A stretch of 45,465 nucleotides of DNA from an uncultured Lachnospiraceae bacterium. GTDB taxonomy: Bacteria > Bacillota > Clostridia > Lachnospirales > Lachnospiraceae. The notes below the pieces were generated by a model. That model searched no databases and had not been told where the DNA came from. It was given only the letters and a program-made list of their open reading frames with translations. The stretch covers positions 1 through 45,465 of the forward strand of contig CACYHD010000016.1 in NCBI GenBank assembly GCA_902774125.1, in the 5' to 3' direction. This document shows, in pieces, positions 8,356 through 17,574 of this stretch. Both the position numbers and the translations under genes were made by a program. Position 1 is the stretch's first letter; each line of letters starts with the position of its first letter.

Positions 8356-10566
8356 ATGAAAAGAGCATTGGCTGTTTTTGTAACCTTAGGCTTATTGGTC
8401 GGTATGATGGAAGGGCTTACAGTAGGGGCATACACCGGTCGTATTAAGGCTTATCAGATTTCAGTTGGAGATATAGTTAATCCAGCGATTGAAGATATAA
8501 TAGGTGAAAAATCAAAACCAAAAGAATCAAAAGTTGCTATTAGCGTTAACAATTTGAGGAGCGCTGATAATGAATTTGATGATGATAGTGAAACTATGAA
8601 GTATATTAGGGACAGAATGGTAGATCGACAGGAAACAATTGAGTTTACCTATACTGGATCTGCCAAGGAAGACTTGGCATACAACTATAAGGAAGAAGTT
8701 CCTAGGTTTGTATTAGGGGCTATGAACGAAGAACTGGCTGAGGATAATTATCAAGGCGATTATTTGTCATGGACTTACCGTGAATACGGTTACAAAGTGC
8801 AATATTCTTATTACCCTGATACCGGAGAGATTGTTAGTGTTACTGTTTTTATTTATATGGTTTATAGCACTAATGCTCAGGAAGAAAGTGCTGTTAAAAA
8901 TTTTGTAACAACTAATTGTGATAAGGCTGATTTGCATAATGAAAACCTTACTACACTAGATAAAGTCAAGGCGATTCATGATATTGTTTGCAATACTATT
9001 TCATATGACAATGAAGCGGCTGCGGCCGGTGATACTGAAGAAGAGATGGAACAATATATACATTCTTACACAGCTTATGGAGCTATAAATGGCAAGGCTG
9101 TTTGTCAGGGATATGCATTGTTGACTTATGCACTTTGCAGGGAAGTTGAAATACCTGTCCGCTTTGTTGCCAGCTATGTACATGGATGGAATATTGTTTC
9201 TCTAGATGATGGCAAAACATATTACAATATTGACACCACATGGGATGATACTGGTGATGTTTTGTCTCATTCATATTTTCTAAAAAGCGATGAAGATATG
9301 AAGGTAAGAGATAGAGCAGAATATAGAGAACATACAAGAAAAGATGAATATCTTTCAAATGATTTTATGACAAAATATCCGGTACCATCTGTTTCATACA
9401 TTAGATATGAGGCATATCCGGACGGTCATTTGGGATATGATCCATACGATAGTAGTTTACTTGTAACATATACAGCTCACAGTTTTGATGGTGATGTATG
9501 TCAAGTATGTGGTTATGAGAGAAGTGCTACAACTACAACTACACAGACAATAACAACAACTACAACAATTGTCCAGACAACAACAGAAGAAAAAATGGAT
9601 CCAATAACAGTGGCGCCAACAACTGCAGTTGAAAGTACAGTTGAACCTAATTATCTGGCTATTCCGGAAGGTTTGGAATACGCGGGTAATGATTATTTGC
9701 CTTACCATTTTGCATGGCAGTATGTAGAAGGGGCAGAAGCTTACAAAGTTTATATTAACGGCGTTTTGTATGCGGTTGTAACAGAACTATGTATTGATGT
9801 AGAACCAGAGGTGTTCACATACATAGGCGATTATGTGATCGATGTTACAGCTGTTGCAGGTGATAGAGAGTCAGAGAAGGCATCTTTGACATACTATCTT
9901 GGTGTTTTGCCTACGACGGCAGCAACAACAACTGCAGAGCCAACAACAACGGTTGCGCCAACAACACTTGCACCAACAACAACACAGGCGCCAACAACAA
10001 CTGTTGCGCCAACAACAACACAGGCACCAACAACGACGGTTGCACCAACAACTACACAGGCGCCAACAACAACGGTTGCACCAACAACTACACAGGCGCC
10101 AACGACAACAGTAGCGCCGACAACTACTCAGGCTCCGACAACAGTAGCACCGACAACAGAGACTACAACAGCAGAACCAACAACTACAGAAGAGGAAACT
10201 GAAAGTGATTGGTATGATGACTGGTATGATGAAGATGATAGTTGGGATGATGAGTGGGACGAAGAAGAGTACGAGGCACCTAAAAAAACTAAGATTAAAT
10301 CCGTAAAAAGAAAGTCTGCCAAAACAATTAGTATCACGCTTAAAAAGGTAGATGGAGCCAAAGGATATCAAGTTCAAGTTGCCAAAGGAAAGAAATTCAA
10401 AAAAGTACTCTTTAAGAAAACAATCAAAAAGAGTAAAGCTGCTTTGACTTCCAAAAAATTCAAGAAAATCAAAGTTCTATATGTTCGCAGCAGAAGTTAT
10501 AGAGCACCTGATGGAGTTAGAATTTATAGTGGTTGGACCAAAGCTACAAAGGTAAAAAAGAAATAA
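8356..10566 (+). CDS. Large secreted transglutaminase-like protein with Thr/Pro repeat linker
   Basis: ATG 8356 is chosen because GAGGTGAT (8344-8351) precedes it at ideal distance; a GTG at 8347 lies inside that site. The 736-residue product has a signal peptide (about 1-25). The transglutaminase-like domain (about 190-300) shows Cys250 in KAVCQGYALL, His276 in YVHGWN and Asp293 in YNIDTTWDD, the usual triad of secreted papain-fold enzymes. A Thr-rich stretch, a small FN3/Ig-like module (about 430-515), a roughly 70-residue APTTTQ/APTTTV repeat, an acidic Trp/Asp cluster (DWYDDWYDEDDSWDDEW) and a basic FN3-like C-terminus follow. The repeat probably works as a wall-spanning linker. It is monocistronic, closed by the hairpin at 10640-10670. 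Substrate unknown. Confidence 0.82.
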   Translation: MKRALAVFVTLGLLVGMMEGLTVGAYTGRIKAYQISVGDIVNPAIEDIIGEKSKPKESKVAISVNNLRSADNEFDDDSETMKYIRDRMVDRQETIEFTYTGSAKEDLAYNYKEEVPRFVLGAMNEELAEDNYQGDYLSWTYREYGYKVQYSYYPDTGEIVSVTVFIYMVYSTNAQEESAVKNFVTTNCDKADLHNENLTTLDKVKAIHDIVCNTISYDNEAAAAGDTEEEMEQYIHSYTAYGAINGKAVCQGYALLTYALCREVEIPVRFVASYVHGWNIVSLDDGKTYYNIDTTWDDTGDVLSHSYFLKSDEDMKVRDRAEYREHTRKDEYLSNDFMTKYPVPSVSYIRYEAYPDGHLGYDPYDSSLLVTYTAHSFDGDVCQVCGYERSATTTTTQTITTTTTIVQTTTEEKMDPITVAPTTAVESTVEPNYLAIPEGLEYAGNDYLPYHFAWQYVEGAEAYKVYINGVLYAVVTELCIDVEPEVFTYIGDYVIDVTAVAGDRESEKASLTYYLGVLPTTAATTTAEPTTTVAPTTLAPTTTQAPTTTVAPTTTQAPTTTVAPTTTQAPTTTVAPTTTQAPTTTVAPTTTQAPTTVAPTTETTTAEPTTTEEETESDWYDDWYDEDDSWDDEWDEEEYEAPKKTKIKSVKRKSAKTISITLKKVDGAKGYQVQVAKGKKFKKVLFKKTIKKSKAALTSKKFKKIKVLYVRSRSYRAPDGVRIYSGWTKATKVKKK
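9955..10156 (+). repeat. In-frame 36-base tandem repeats encoding a Thr/Pro linker
   Basis: Inside the second transglutaminase-like gene, a unit of about 36 bases encoding APTTTQAPTTTV is repeated about five times with silent variation (ACA/ACG/ACT for Thr, GCG/GCA for Ala). Copies at the end are shortened (QAPTTVAPTTE). Such coding minisatellites vary in copy number by slippage and make extended, possibly glycosylated, linkers. Confidence 0.85.
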
Positions 10567-10639
10567 AAACATAAAGAGCAATATAACAAATTAAATAATC
10601 AATATTTATATTAATCCTCCCAAAATAAATATTATTGCG

Positions 10640-10670
10640 AAGGCTGGTACATGATGTGTGCCAGTCTTTT
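10640..10670 (+). terminator. Terminator of the second transglutaminase-like gene
   Basis: Bases 10640-10651 pair with 10657-10668 over 12 base pairs (two G-U pairs) around a TGATG loop, followed by a short T-run. It lies 74 bases after the stop. Confidence 0.7.
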
Positions 10671-10732
10671 AATGTGGCATATTTTCTAAAAAAGTAACAC
10701 TTGAAAGAGCCCCCTATGTTTAGTGGTTTTTC

Positions 10733-10761
10733 TTGCACAAAAACCCTACATATTGTATAAT
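10733..10761 (+). promoter_or_regulatory. Promoter of the parE operon
   Basis: TTGCAC (10733-10738), 17 bases and TATAAT (10756-10761) form a near-consensus promoter. The start near 10768 gives a leader of about 74 bases before parE. Confidence 0.75.
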
Positions 10762-10841
10762 ATTAAAGATAAAATGCCATAAAAGGCTTTAAAACAAAGG
10801 ATTAAATTTTTTAACAATAAATAATAAGAAATGGAGTAGAA

Positions 10842-12773
10842 ATGGCTAGTAAATACGATGGAAAACCAAAGGGAACATATGATGGCGATAGTATTTCGAT
10901 TCTAGAAGGACTAGAGCCGGTTAGACAGCGTCCTGGTATGTACATAGGTAGTGTTGGAACAAAAGGTCTTAACCATTTGATCTACGAGATAATGGACAAC
11001 TCTGTTGACGAACACTTGGCAGGATATTGTAGTGAGATTACAGTCACACTAGAGAAGGATGGAACTGCAACTATCGAGGATAACGGTCGTGGTATCCCTG
11101 TTGATATTAATAAGCAAAAAGGTGTATCAGCCCTTGAGGTTGTTTTTACAACTCTACACGCCGGTGGTAAGTTTGGCGATGGCAACTACAAGATTTCAGG
11201 TGGTTTGCACGGTGTAGGTTCTTCTGTAGTTAACGCCCTTTCCGAGTGGATGGAAGTTTGGGTTAAGCGAGATGGCAAGATTCATCACCAAAGATACGAG
11301 CGCGGTCACAAGTGCTGCGAAGTTGAGGTGGTTGGAACATGCAGAAAGAACGATACAGGAACAAAGGTTACATTCTATCCGGATGGAGAGATTTTTGAAA
11401 AAACATATTTTAAGGCTGACGCAGTAAGAAGTCGTCTTCACGAGACAGCGTACCTTAACCCTGGATTACAAATCCACTATATCAATAACAGAGTAGGCGA
11501 GGAAGAAACTGTTGAGTATCATGAGCCGGATGGAATCAAGGCTTTTATTAAAGATATCAACAGCGATAAGCAGCCTGTTACAGATATTATATATTTCAAA
11601 AAAGAATTAGAAGGAATCGAGTTAGAGATTGCCTTCCAGTATACTAACGAGTTCACTGAGAACATGCTAGGTTTCTGTAATAATATTTACACACAGGAAG
11701 GTGGAACACATATTACAGGATTTAAGTCTGTTTTGACTCAGACAATCAATCAGTATGCCAGAGAGCTTGGCAACCTTAAGGAGAAGGATGCTAACTTTAC
11801 AGGTGCTGACGTCCGAAACGGCATTACAGCGATTGTTGCAATCAAGCATCCGGACCCACGATTTGAGGGACAGACCAAGACTAAGCTGGACAATCCTGAC
11901 GCAGAAAAGGCAACCAAAACTATTGCCGGCGCTCAGCTTACACTTTACTTTGATAAGAACTTAGAGAACCTCAAAAAGGTTATCGAGTGTGCTGAAAAAT
12001 CTGCCAAGATTCGTAAGGCAGAGGCTAGAACCAAGACAAACATGCTTACTAAGAGCAAGTTTACAATTGACAGTAACGGCAAGTTGGCTAACTGTGAGAG
12101 CAGAAAACCGGAAGAATGCGAAATCTTCATCGTCGAGGGTGATTCGGCCGGCGGTTCAGCCAAGACAGCTAGAGATAGAAAAACACAGGCTATTATGCCT
12201 ATTAGAGGTAAGATTCTTAATGTTGAGAAGGCATCAATCGACAAGGTGCTTGCAAACGCCGAAATCAAAACAATGATTAACGCCTTTGGATGCGGCTTCT
12301 CAGAAGGATACGGCAATGACTTTGATATTAACAAGCTTCGCTTCGACAAAATCATTCTCATGACTGATGCCGACGTGGACGGAGCTCATATCGACACATT
12401 GCTACTAACATTCTTCTATAGATTTATGCCGGAGTTGATAACTGGCGGTCATATTTATATCGCAACACCTCCTCTATATAAGGTGGAAAACAAAAAGGGC
12501 GAGAGTGAATATTTGTATGACGACAAGGCGCTAGAGCGTTATAGAAAAAAACACAAAGGCTTCAAACTACAGCGTTACAAAGGTCTAGGTGAGATGAATC
12601 CTGACCAGCTTAGAGAGACAACACTTGATCCTAAAAAGCGAGTTCTCAAGCAAGTAGAAATAGAGGATGCCAAGCTTGCATCCAGAGTAACTAATATGCT
12701 TATGGGCTCAGAGGTTGCTCCAAGACGTGAGTTTATTTATAAGAATGCAACAGAAGCTGAGTTGGATATTTAA
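10842..12773 (+). CDS. parE: DNA topoisomerase IV subunit B (GyrB/ParE family)
   Basis: The 643-residue ATPase subunit of a type IIA topoisomerase powers strand passage and chromosome decatenation. The GHKL ATPase region shows EIMDNSVDE, DNGRGIPVD and GGLHGVGSSVVNALS. The Toprim region carries EGDSAGGSAKTARDR and the acidic DADVDGAHI motif; the end REFIYKNA is typical. SSVVNALS and pairing with a ParC-like gene, away from any dnaA/recF region, point to ParE rather than GyrB, but the two are hard to separate without a tree. It has its own promoter and leads an operon continuing into parC 38 bases downstream. Confidence 0.9.
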   Translation: MASKYDGKPKGTYDGDSISILEGLEPVRQRPGMYIGSVGTKGLNHLIYEIMDNSVDEHLAGYCSEITVTLEKDGTATIEDNGRGIPVDINKQKGVSALEVVFTTLHAGGKFGDGNYKISGGLHGVGSSVVNALSEWMEVWVKRDGKIHHQRYERGHKCCEVEVVGTCRKNDTGTKVTFYPDGEIFEKTYFKADAVRSRLHETAYLNPGLQIHYINNRVGEEETVEYHEPDGIKAFIKDINSDKQPVTDIIYFKKELEGIELEIAFQYTNEFTENMLGFCNNIYTQEGGTHITGFKSVLTQTINQYARELGNLKEKDANFTGADVRNGITAIVAIKHPDPRFEGQTKTKLDNPDAEKATKTIAGAQLTLYFDKNLENLKKVIECAEKSAKIRKAEARTKTNMLTKSKFTIDSNGKLANCESRKPEECEIFIVEGDSAGGSAKTARDRKTQAIMPIRGKILNVEKASIDKVLANAEIKTMINAFGCGFSEGYGNDFDINKLRFDKIILMTDADVDGAHIDTLLLTFFYRFMPELITGGHIYIATPPLYKVENKKGESEYLYDDKALERYRKKHKGFKLQRYKGLGEMNPDQLRETTLDPKKRVLKQVEIEDAKLASRVTNMLMGSEVAPRREFIYKNATEAELDI

Positions 12774-12811
12774 TAAACATTCAACAACGTTTGTAATAAT
12801 AGGAGAAATAA

Positions 12812-12844
12812 ATGGCAGAACAAATAATAAAAACAGAATATTGA
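12812..12844 (+). pseudogene. parC: Severed 5' end of parC (ten codons then stop)
   Basis: AGGAGA at 12801-12806 correctly positions ATG 12812, which encodes MAEQIIKTEY, the usual ParC start. The next codon is TGA (12842-12844). The following base is in a different frame and at once reads DARDGLKPVQRR, which in relatives follows only after some 22 further residues (the segment ending in ALP). About 65 bases therefore appear to be missing between 12841 and 12842, shifting the frame. This small frame is the original start of the gene below. Confidence 0.7.
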
Positions 12845-12881
12845 TGCAAGAGATGGACTTAAGCCGGTTCAGCGAAGAGTT

Positions 12882-15152
12882 TTGTATGCTATGGATCAGC
12901 TTAACCTCAAACATGACAAACCTACTCGTAAATCAGCCCGTGTTGTAGGTGACACAATGGGTAAGTATCACCCTCACGGCGACAGTTCAATTTATGAGAC
13001 ATTAGTTGTGCTGGCCCAGGAATTCAAAAAGGGTATGGCGCTAGTAGATGGACAAGGTAACTTTGGTTCTATCGAAGGTGACGGCGCAGCGGCTATGCGT
13101 TACACAGAGTGTAGATTGCAGAAGTTTGCTGAGGACGCATTTTTGGCAGACCTAGATAAAAACGTGGTTGACTTCGTTCCTAACTTTGACGAGACAGAGA
13201 AGGAGCCAGCGGTTCTACCAGTTAAGGTTCCGAACCTTCTAGTAAACGGAGCTGAAGGTATCGCCGTAGGTATGGCTACTTCAATTCCAACTCACAACTT
13301 AGGTGAGGTGTTAGATGCAGTTATGGCGTATATGTCCAAAAACAGCATCAGCGTAGAAGATTTATTAGAAATTATGCCGGGTCCTGATTTTCCTACAGGT
13401 GGTATTATTGCTAACAAATCTGATCTTAAAGATATATACGAGACAGGCTCAGGTAAGCTTAAGCTTAGAGGCAAAATCGAGTTCGAAAAAGGCAAAGGCA
13501 GAACTCACGACAAGCTTGTTATCACAGAAATCCCTTACACAATGATCGGTGCGGGAATCGGTAAGTTTTTGGCAGACGTAGTTGGTCTTATCGAGAACAA
13601 GGTTACTAACGATATTGTTGATATTTCTAACGAATCAGACAAAAACGGCATTAGAATCGTGCTTGAGTTGAAAAAGGGTGCAGACGTAGACAAGCTTAAG
13701 AACATGCTTTACAAGAAGACTAAGCTTGAAGATACTTTTGGTGTCAACATGCTAGCTATTGCAGACGGCAGACCGGAAGTAATGGGAATCAAAAAGATTC
13801 TCAAGCATTACGTTGAGTATCAGTACGAAATCAATGCAAGAAAATATAGAACATTATTAGACAAGGCATTAGAGCAAAAAGAAATCAAGGAAGGTCTTAT
13901 TAAGGCTACTAACATAATCGACTTGATCATCGAGGTTATTAGAGGAAGTGAGAACCAAAAACAAGTTAAAGCATGCTTGACTAAGGGTGTAACTGATGGA
14001 ATTAAGTTCAAAAACCCAGAGTCAGAAATATTCGCTTCTAACTTGTACTTCACAGAAAAGCAGGCTTCAGCTATTCTCGAGTTGCGTCTTGCCAAGTTGA
14101 TTGGCCTGGAAATACTAGCTCTAGAAAAAGAATACGAGGAATTAGTTAATCAGATTTCTAAGTATGAAGATATTCTAGAGAACAAGCGCTCTATGACAAA
14201 GGCTATTAAGGATGACCTTAAGGCACTCAAAAACGAATATGCAAGAGAGAGAAGAACTCATATTGAAGATGGTAAGGAAGCTGTTTTTGACGAGAATGCA
14301 TTTGTTGAGCAGGAAGTTGTTTTTGTTCAGGATAAGTTCGGTTATGCTAAGCTTCTAGAGCCTGCAGCATATGACAGAAATATTGAGTCAGTTAACAAGG
14401 ATTACAAGTTTATTTATAGATGTATGAATACAGATAATATTTGTATTTTTACTGACACAGGTAACTTGCATCAGGTTAAGGTCCAGAACATTCCTCTCAA
14501 GAAAGTGAGAGAGAAGGGTACTCCAATTGACAACTTGGGTAACTACTCAAGTGCCGGAGAAAGCATTATTGCTTTGTTTAACTTTGATGCTATCAAGGAC
14601 AAAAAACTGTTGTTCACAACTAAGGAGGGTCTTATCAAGTTAGTTGACGGCAGCGAGTTTGAGACTAACAGAAAGACTATGGCAGCTACTAAGCTAGCTG
14701 ACGGTGACGAACTTGTTTCAGTTAACATCACAAGAATAACAGACAAGATTCCTACATATGATGAGGAAATGCCAATTGCAATTTCAGGTGGAGACGACGA
14801 TGTTCTCGGACTTGCCGACGGAATTGAACCACTAGATTACGAGCAAGTTATGCTTCCAGGTTTTGACGACCAGGAGGATGCGGGATTGCAGTACACTAGA
14901 GAGATTCTTGTTCTTCAGACAGAAGGCGGAATATTCCTAAGATTCCCTCTCAAGGAAGTGCCTGAGCAGAAGAAGGGCACTAAGGGTGTCAAAGGTATCA
15001 AGCTTAATCCGGACGATTATGTCACAAACGTATATCTTCTAGATACTGGCGATAACGTGACAGTGAAGGTCAACGGAAGAAAGGTTGAACTAAGAAAACT
15101 TAAGATCGGCAAGAGAGCCACAAAGGGAGTAAAAGTTAGAAAAGGAAAATAG
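12882..15152 (+). CDS. parC: DNA topoisomerase IV subunit A, 5' end disrupted
   Basis: The open frame encodes almost all of a GyrA/ParC-family subunit, which cuts and rejoins DNA. Clear landmarks are KYHPHGDSSIYE and the active-site Tyr in AMRYTECRL (residue 74 from TTG 12882; about 119 after restoring the missing 22 codons, matching Tyr120 of E. coli ParC). GTAVGMATSIPTHN-like text, the coiled-coil gate and a C-terminal beta-pinwheel with a degenerate GyrA box (QKKGTKGVKG) follow. The frame is open back to 12831 and reads DARDGLKPVQRR from 12843, but the ATG with a good ribosome site is out of frame. TTG 12882 and ATG 12891 lack ribosome sites. The gene is thus either inactive, an N-truncated product, or an assembly error. 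The glucosaminidase gene starts 39 bases downstream. Confidence 0.85.
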   Translation: MYAMDQLNLKHDKPTRKSARVVGDTMGKYHPHGDSSIYETLVVLAQEFKKGMALVDGQGNFGSIEGDGAAAMRYTECRLQKFAEDAFLADLDKNVVDFVPNFDETEKEPAVLPVKVPNLLVNGAEGIAVGMATSIPTHNLGEVLDAVMAYMSKNSISVEDLLEIMPGPDFPTGGIIANKSDLKDIYETGSGKLKLRGKIEFEKGKGRTHDKLVITEIPYTMIGAGIGKFLADVVGLIENKVTNDIVDISNESDKNGIRIVLELKKGADVDKLKNMLYKKTKLEDTFGVNMLAIADGRPEVMGIKKILKHYVEYQYEINARKYRTLLDKALEQKEIKEGLIKATNIIDLIIEVIRGSENQKQVKACLTKGVTDGIKFKNPESEIFASNLYFTEKQASAILELRLAKLIGLEILALEKEYEELVNQISKYEDILENKRSMTKAIKDDLKALKNEYARERRTHIEDGKEAVFDENAFVEQEVVFVQDKFGYAKLLEPAAYDRNIESVNKDYKFIYRCMNTDNICIFTDTGNLHQVKVQNIPLKKVREKGTPIDNLGNYSSAGESIIALFNFDAIKDKKLLFTTKEGLIKLVDGSEFETNRKTMAATKLADGDELVSVNITRITDKIPTYDEEMPIAISGGDDDVLGLADGIEPLDYEQVMLPGFDDQEDAGLQYTREILVLQTEGGIFLRFPLKEVPEQKKGTKGVKGIKLNPDDYVTNVYLLDTGDNVTVKVNGRKVELRKLKIGKRATKGVKVRKGK

Positions 15153-15191
15153 CATCACTTTTTTATGTTACTATACAATTGAGGTGTAGCA

Positions 15192-17570
15192 ATGAACAAA
15201 AATATTATTTTAAAAGTGTATAACAAAGTTGTAGCCATTATGCTTATTTGCGTAATGGCTATTGCTCCATGTGTAGTAACTCCCCAAACTGTTAAGGCAG
15301 ATGACTTTGCCACCACTTTGAGCAAGTTTCCTGAAGGATATCGCAAGGCTCTACAGAAGCTTCATGACAAGTATCCTAACTGGAAGTTCGTTCCATATAA
15401 TACAGGTTTAGAGTTTAACAAAGTGGTTGATAGCGAGTATGCCAACAACAGATCTCTTGTTCATAATTCGGCCAACGCATTGCTCAAGTCCAATGCAAGC
15501 GGTCATTACAACAAGACGACTAAGCAGTACATTCCTGTCGATGCAGGAAGCTGGGTTGTGACAAGCAAAAACACGATAGCTCATTTTATTGACACTAGAA
15601 TGTTTTTGGATGAGGAGAATATTTTTATGTTTGAGTCCTTGTCATACGATTCCACAGGTCAGACACAGGCCGGTGTTGAGTCTATTCTTCAAGGCTCATT
15701 TATGTACAAAACAAACATCGGTTACGTTGACACTAAGGGCAAGTATATAAGTACAAACATAAAATATTCCAAGCAGATTATGGATGCAGCCAAGACATCA
15801 GGCGTAAGTGCATATCACTTGGCTTCTAAGATTATACAAGAGGTTGGAAGAAGCAAAAACAGCAAGTATGCAGGTATGGGTGGAAATGGTTCGGTTTGCG
15901 GAACGTATTCATCTAAGTACACCGGTTATTATAACTTCTATAACATAGGTGCATACTCCGGCGCAGATCCTGTTGCTAACGGTCTCAATTATGCCAAGAG
16001 CGGCAGCAGTTATCAAAGACCTTGGAATACACCGATGAAGGCTATTTCCGGAGGTGCCAAGGTTATCGGCGAGACATACATTAATTGCGGCCAAAACACT
16101 AACTACTACCAGAAGTTTAATGTTAACAGCGCATCCAAATACGGATTGTATAACCATCAGTATATGACTAATATATACGCATCTCCTGTGGCGGCAAGTC
16201 TAGCAGCAGATGTATATAAGTCCCAAAAAATAACAGCATTACAAAAAACATTTATTATTCCTGTGTACAAAAAGATGCCATACAAGGCGCTTAAGGTTAC
16301 ACTGGGCGATGCAACTAAGAAAGGCAAAACTACAGACTCGGTCAATCTTAGAAAAGGCCCTGGCACAACATATGATACTGTCAAAACATTGGCCAAAGGT
16401 CAGGCAATAACAGTGAAGGAAGGCAAACTTACTAAGATGCCATTCGGCACAAGATGGTTGGCCAACCCATATTGGTTTAAGGTTTCTGCCAAGGTTGGTG
16501 GAAAGACATATAGTGGATATCTTTCACCGACATACATTCAGCTTAACACTGAGATGAATGTGTTTAAGGGCGTTAAGATTGAACTTCCACGCACGGTCGA
16601 AAAAAGCGGAAAGATATATTACAGATCTGATGATCCGGCTATTGCAACAGTGGATGGCTCAGGCAATGTAACAGGAAAGAAAAAAGGTAGCGTAACAATT
16701 TATGTTTTGGGTTCAACAGGAAGCATTAGCGGCATAAGAGTAAAGGTTAATACAGAGGGTGTAGTGCTAGACAAAACTAAGTTGACTCTTTATGCTCACC
16801 AATCCAAAAAACTCAAGGCAACAGTTTATCCAACTAATGCCAAGGACAAGACAGTTAAGTATTCAAGCAGTAATACGAAGGTTGCAACAGTAACATCAGC
16901 AGGCAAAGTGAAGGCCATAGCGCCAGGTACGGCCAAGATTACTGCCAAGCCGGCAGTTGGAGCTAGCATGAAATGCACTGTGACAGTTAAACCTGCACAG
17001 CCAACGGCACCAAAACTCAAAGTAAAAAATAGCAATTACAATACATTAAAGTTATCTTGGACTAAGGATACGACAGCCACAGGCTACGTAATACTTAGAA
17101 CAACAGGAAACAAAGAGTTCAAGCCAATCAAGTATCTTGATAAAAATCACAACTCATACAGCGACACAAAGTTAAAAACAGGTCGCAAGTACAAGTACAA
17201 GGTTTCAACTTACAGAACTATTTCCAAGGTTAATTATTACAGTAGCGCAAGTAACATCGTTACAATAGCACCAAGTCTCAATAAACCTAAATATTCTATT
17301 GCTAGAAATAATAAAGGTGTTATAATCAAAATGCAGTCTGTTAAAGGGGCTCAAGGCTTCAAGATATATCAGAGCACGCGCAAAGACAAAGGCTTTAAGA
17401 AAGTTGCCAAGATTAAAGTTAAGTCGGGTTCCAAGAGCAAGCTGCAAAAACAGATCAAAAAACTCAAAATTGGAAACACATATTATTACAAGGTTAGAGC
17501 CTACAGAACTGTAAGCAAAAAGAAAGTGTACAGTGTATATTCCAAGGTTAAATCAATAAAGTATAGGTGA
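15192..17570 (+). CDS. Secreted N-acetylglucosaminidase-like wall hydrolase with SH3, Ig-like and FN3-like domains
   Basis: The 792-residue protein has a signal peptide (hydrophobic about 13-30, cut after VKA). Residues about 170-350 match the LytD/Atl-type glucosaminidase fold that cleaves peptidoglycan glycan strands; Glu217 in KIIQEVGRS is the likely catalytic acid and NFYNIGAYSGADP is a family hallmark. An SH3-like module (about 380-455, NLRKGPGTTYDTV) follows, then Ig-like segments about 460-522 and 523-605 (SSSNTKVATVTSAGKVKAI, a BIG2 signature), and two FN3-like units to the end, the last very Lys-rich. GAGGTG at 15180-15185 supports ATG 15192. It lies in the parE operon and its stop is four bases from the HAD gene, so wall remodelling is expressed with topoisomerase genes. 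Confidence 0.88.
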   Translation: MNKNIILKVYNKVVAIMLICVMAIAPCVVTPQTVKADDFATTLSKFPEGYRKALQKLHDKYPNWKFVPYNTGLEFNKVVDSEYANNRSLVHNSANALLKSNASGHYNKTTKQYIPVDAGSWVVTSKNTIAHFIDTRMFLDEENIFMFESLSYDSTGQTQAGVESILQGSFMYKTNIGYVDTKGKYISTNIKYSKQIMDAAKTSGVSAYHLASKIIQEVGRSKNSKYAGMGGNGSVCGTYSSKYTGYYNFYNIGAYSGADPVANGLNYAKSGSSYQRPWNTPMKAISGGAKVIGETYINCGQNTNYYQKFNVNSASKYGLYNHQYMTNIYASPVAASLAADVYKSQKITALQKTFIIPVYKKMPYKALKVTLGDATKKGKTTDSVNLRKGPGTTYDTVKTLAKGQAITVKEGKLTKMPFGTRWLANPYWFKVSAKVGGKTYSGYLSPTYIQLNTEMNVFKGVKIELPRTVEKSGKIYYRSDDPAIATVDGSGNVTGKKKGSVTIYVLGSTGSISGIRVKVNTEGVVLDKTKLTLYAHQSKKLKATVYPTNAKDKTVKYSSSNTKVATVTSAGKVKAIAPGTAKITAKPAVGASMKCTVTVKPAQPTAPKLKVKNSNYNTLKLSWTKDTTATGYVILRTTGNKEFKPIKYLDKNHNSYSDTKLKTGRKYKYKVSTYRTISKVNYYSSASNIVTIAPSLNKPKYSIARNNKGVIIKMQSVKGAQGFKIYQSTRKDKGFKKVAKIKVKSGSKSKLQKQIKKLKIGNTYYYKVRAYRTVSKKKVYSVYSKVKSIKYR

Positions 17571-17574
17571 TGAG

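Noticed and set aside
9871-10377. Cys/Trp/Arg-rich reading frames on either strand over the Thr/Pro repeat
   Set aside because: They are shadow frames of the ACA-rich coding repeat, with no ribosome site or sensible protein composition.
12812-12900. Programmed +1 frameshift in parC, since TAT TGA T resembles the stop-codon slip site of prfB
   Set aside because: The slip would not restore the roughly 22 conserved residues missing at the junction, and tRNA-Tyr would re-pair poorly with ATT. A deletion explains both the missing residues and the frame.
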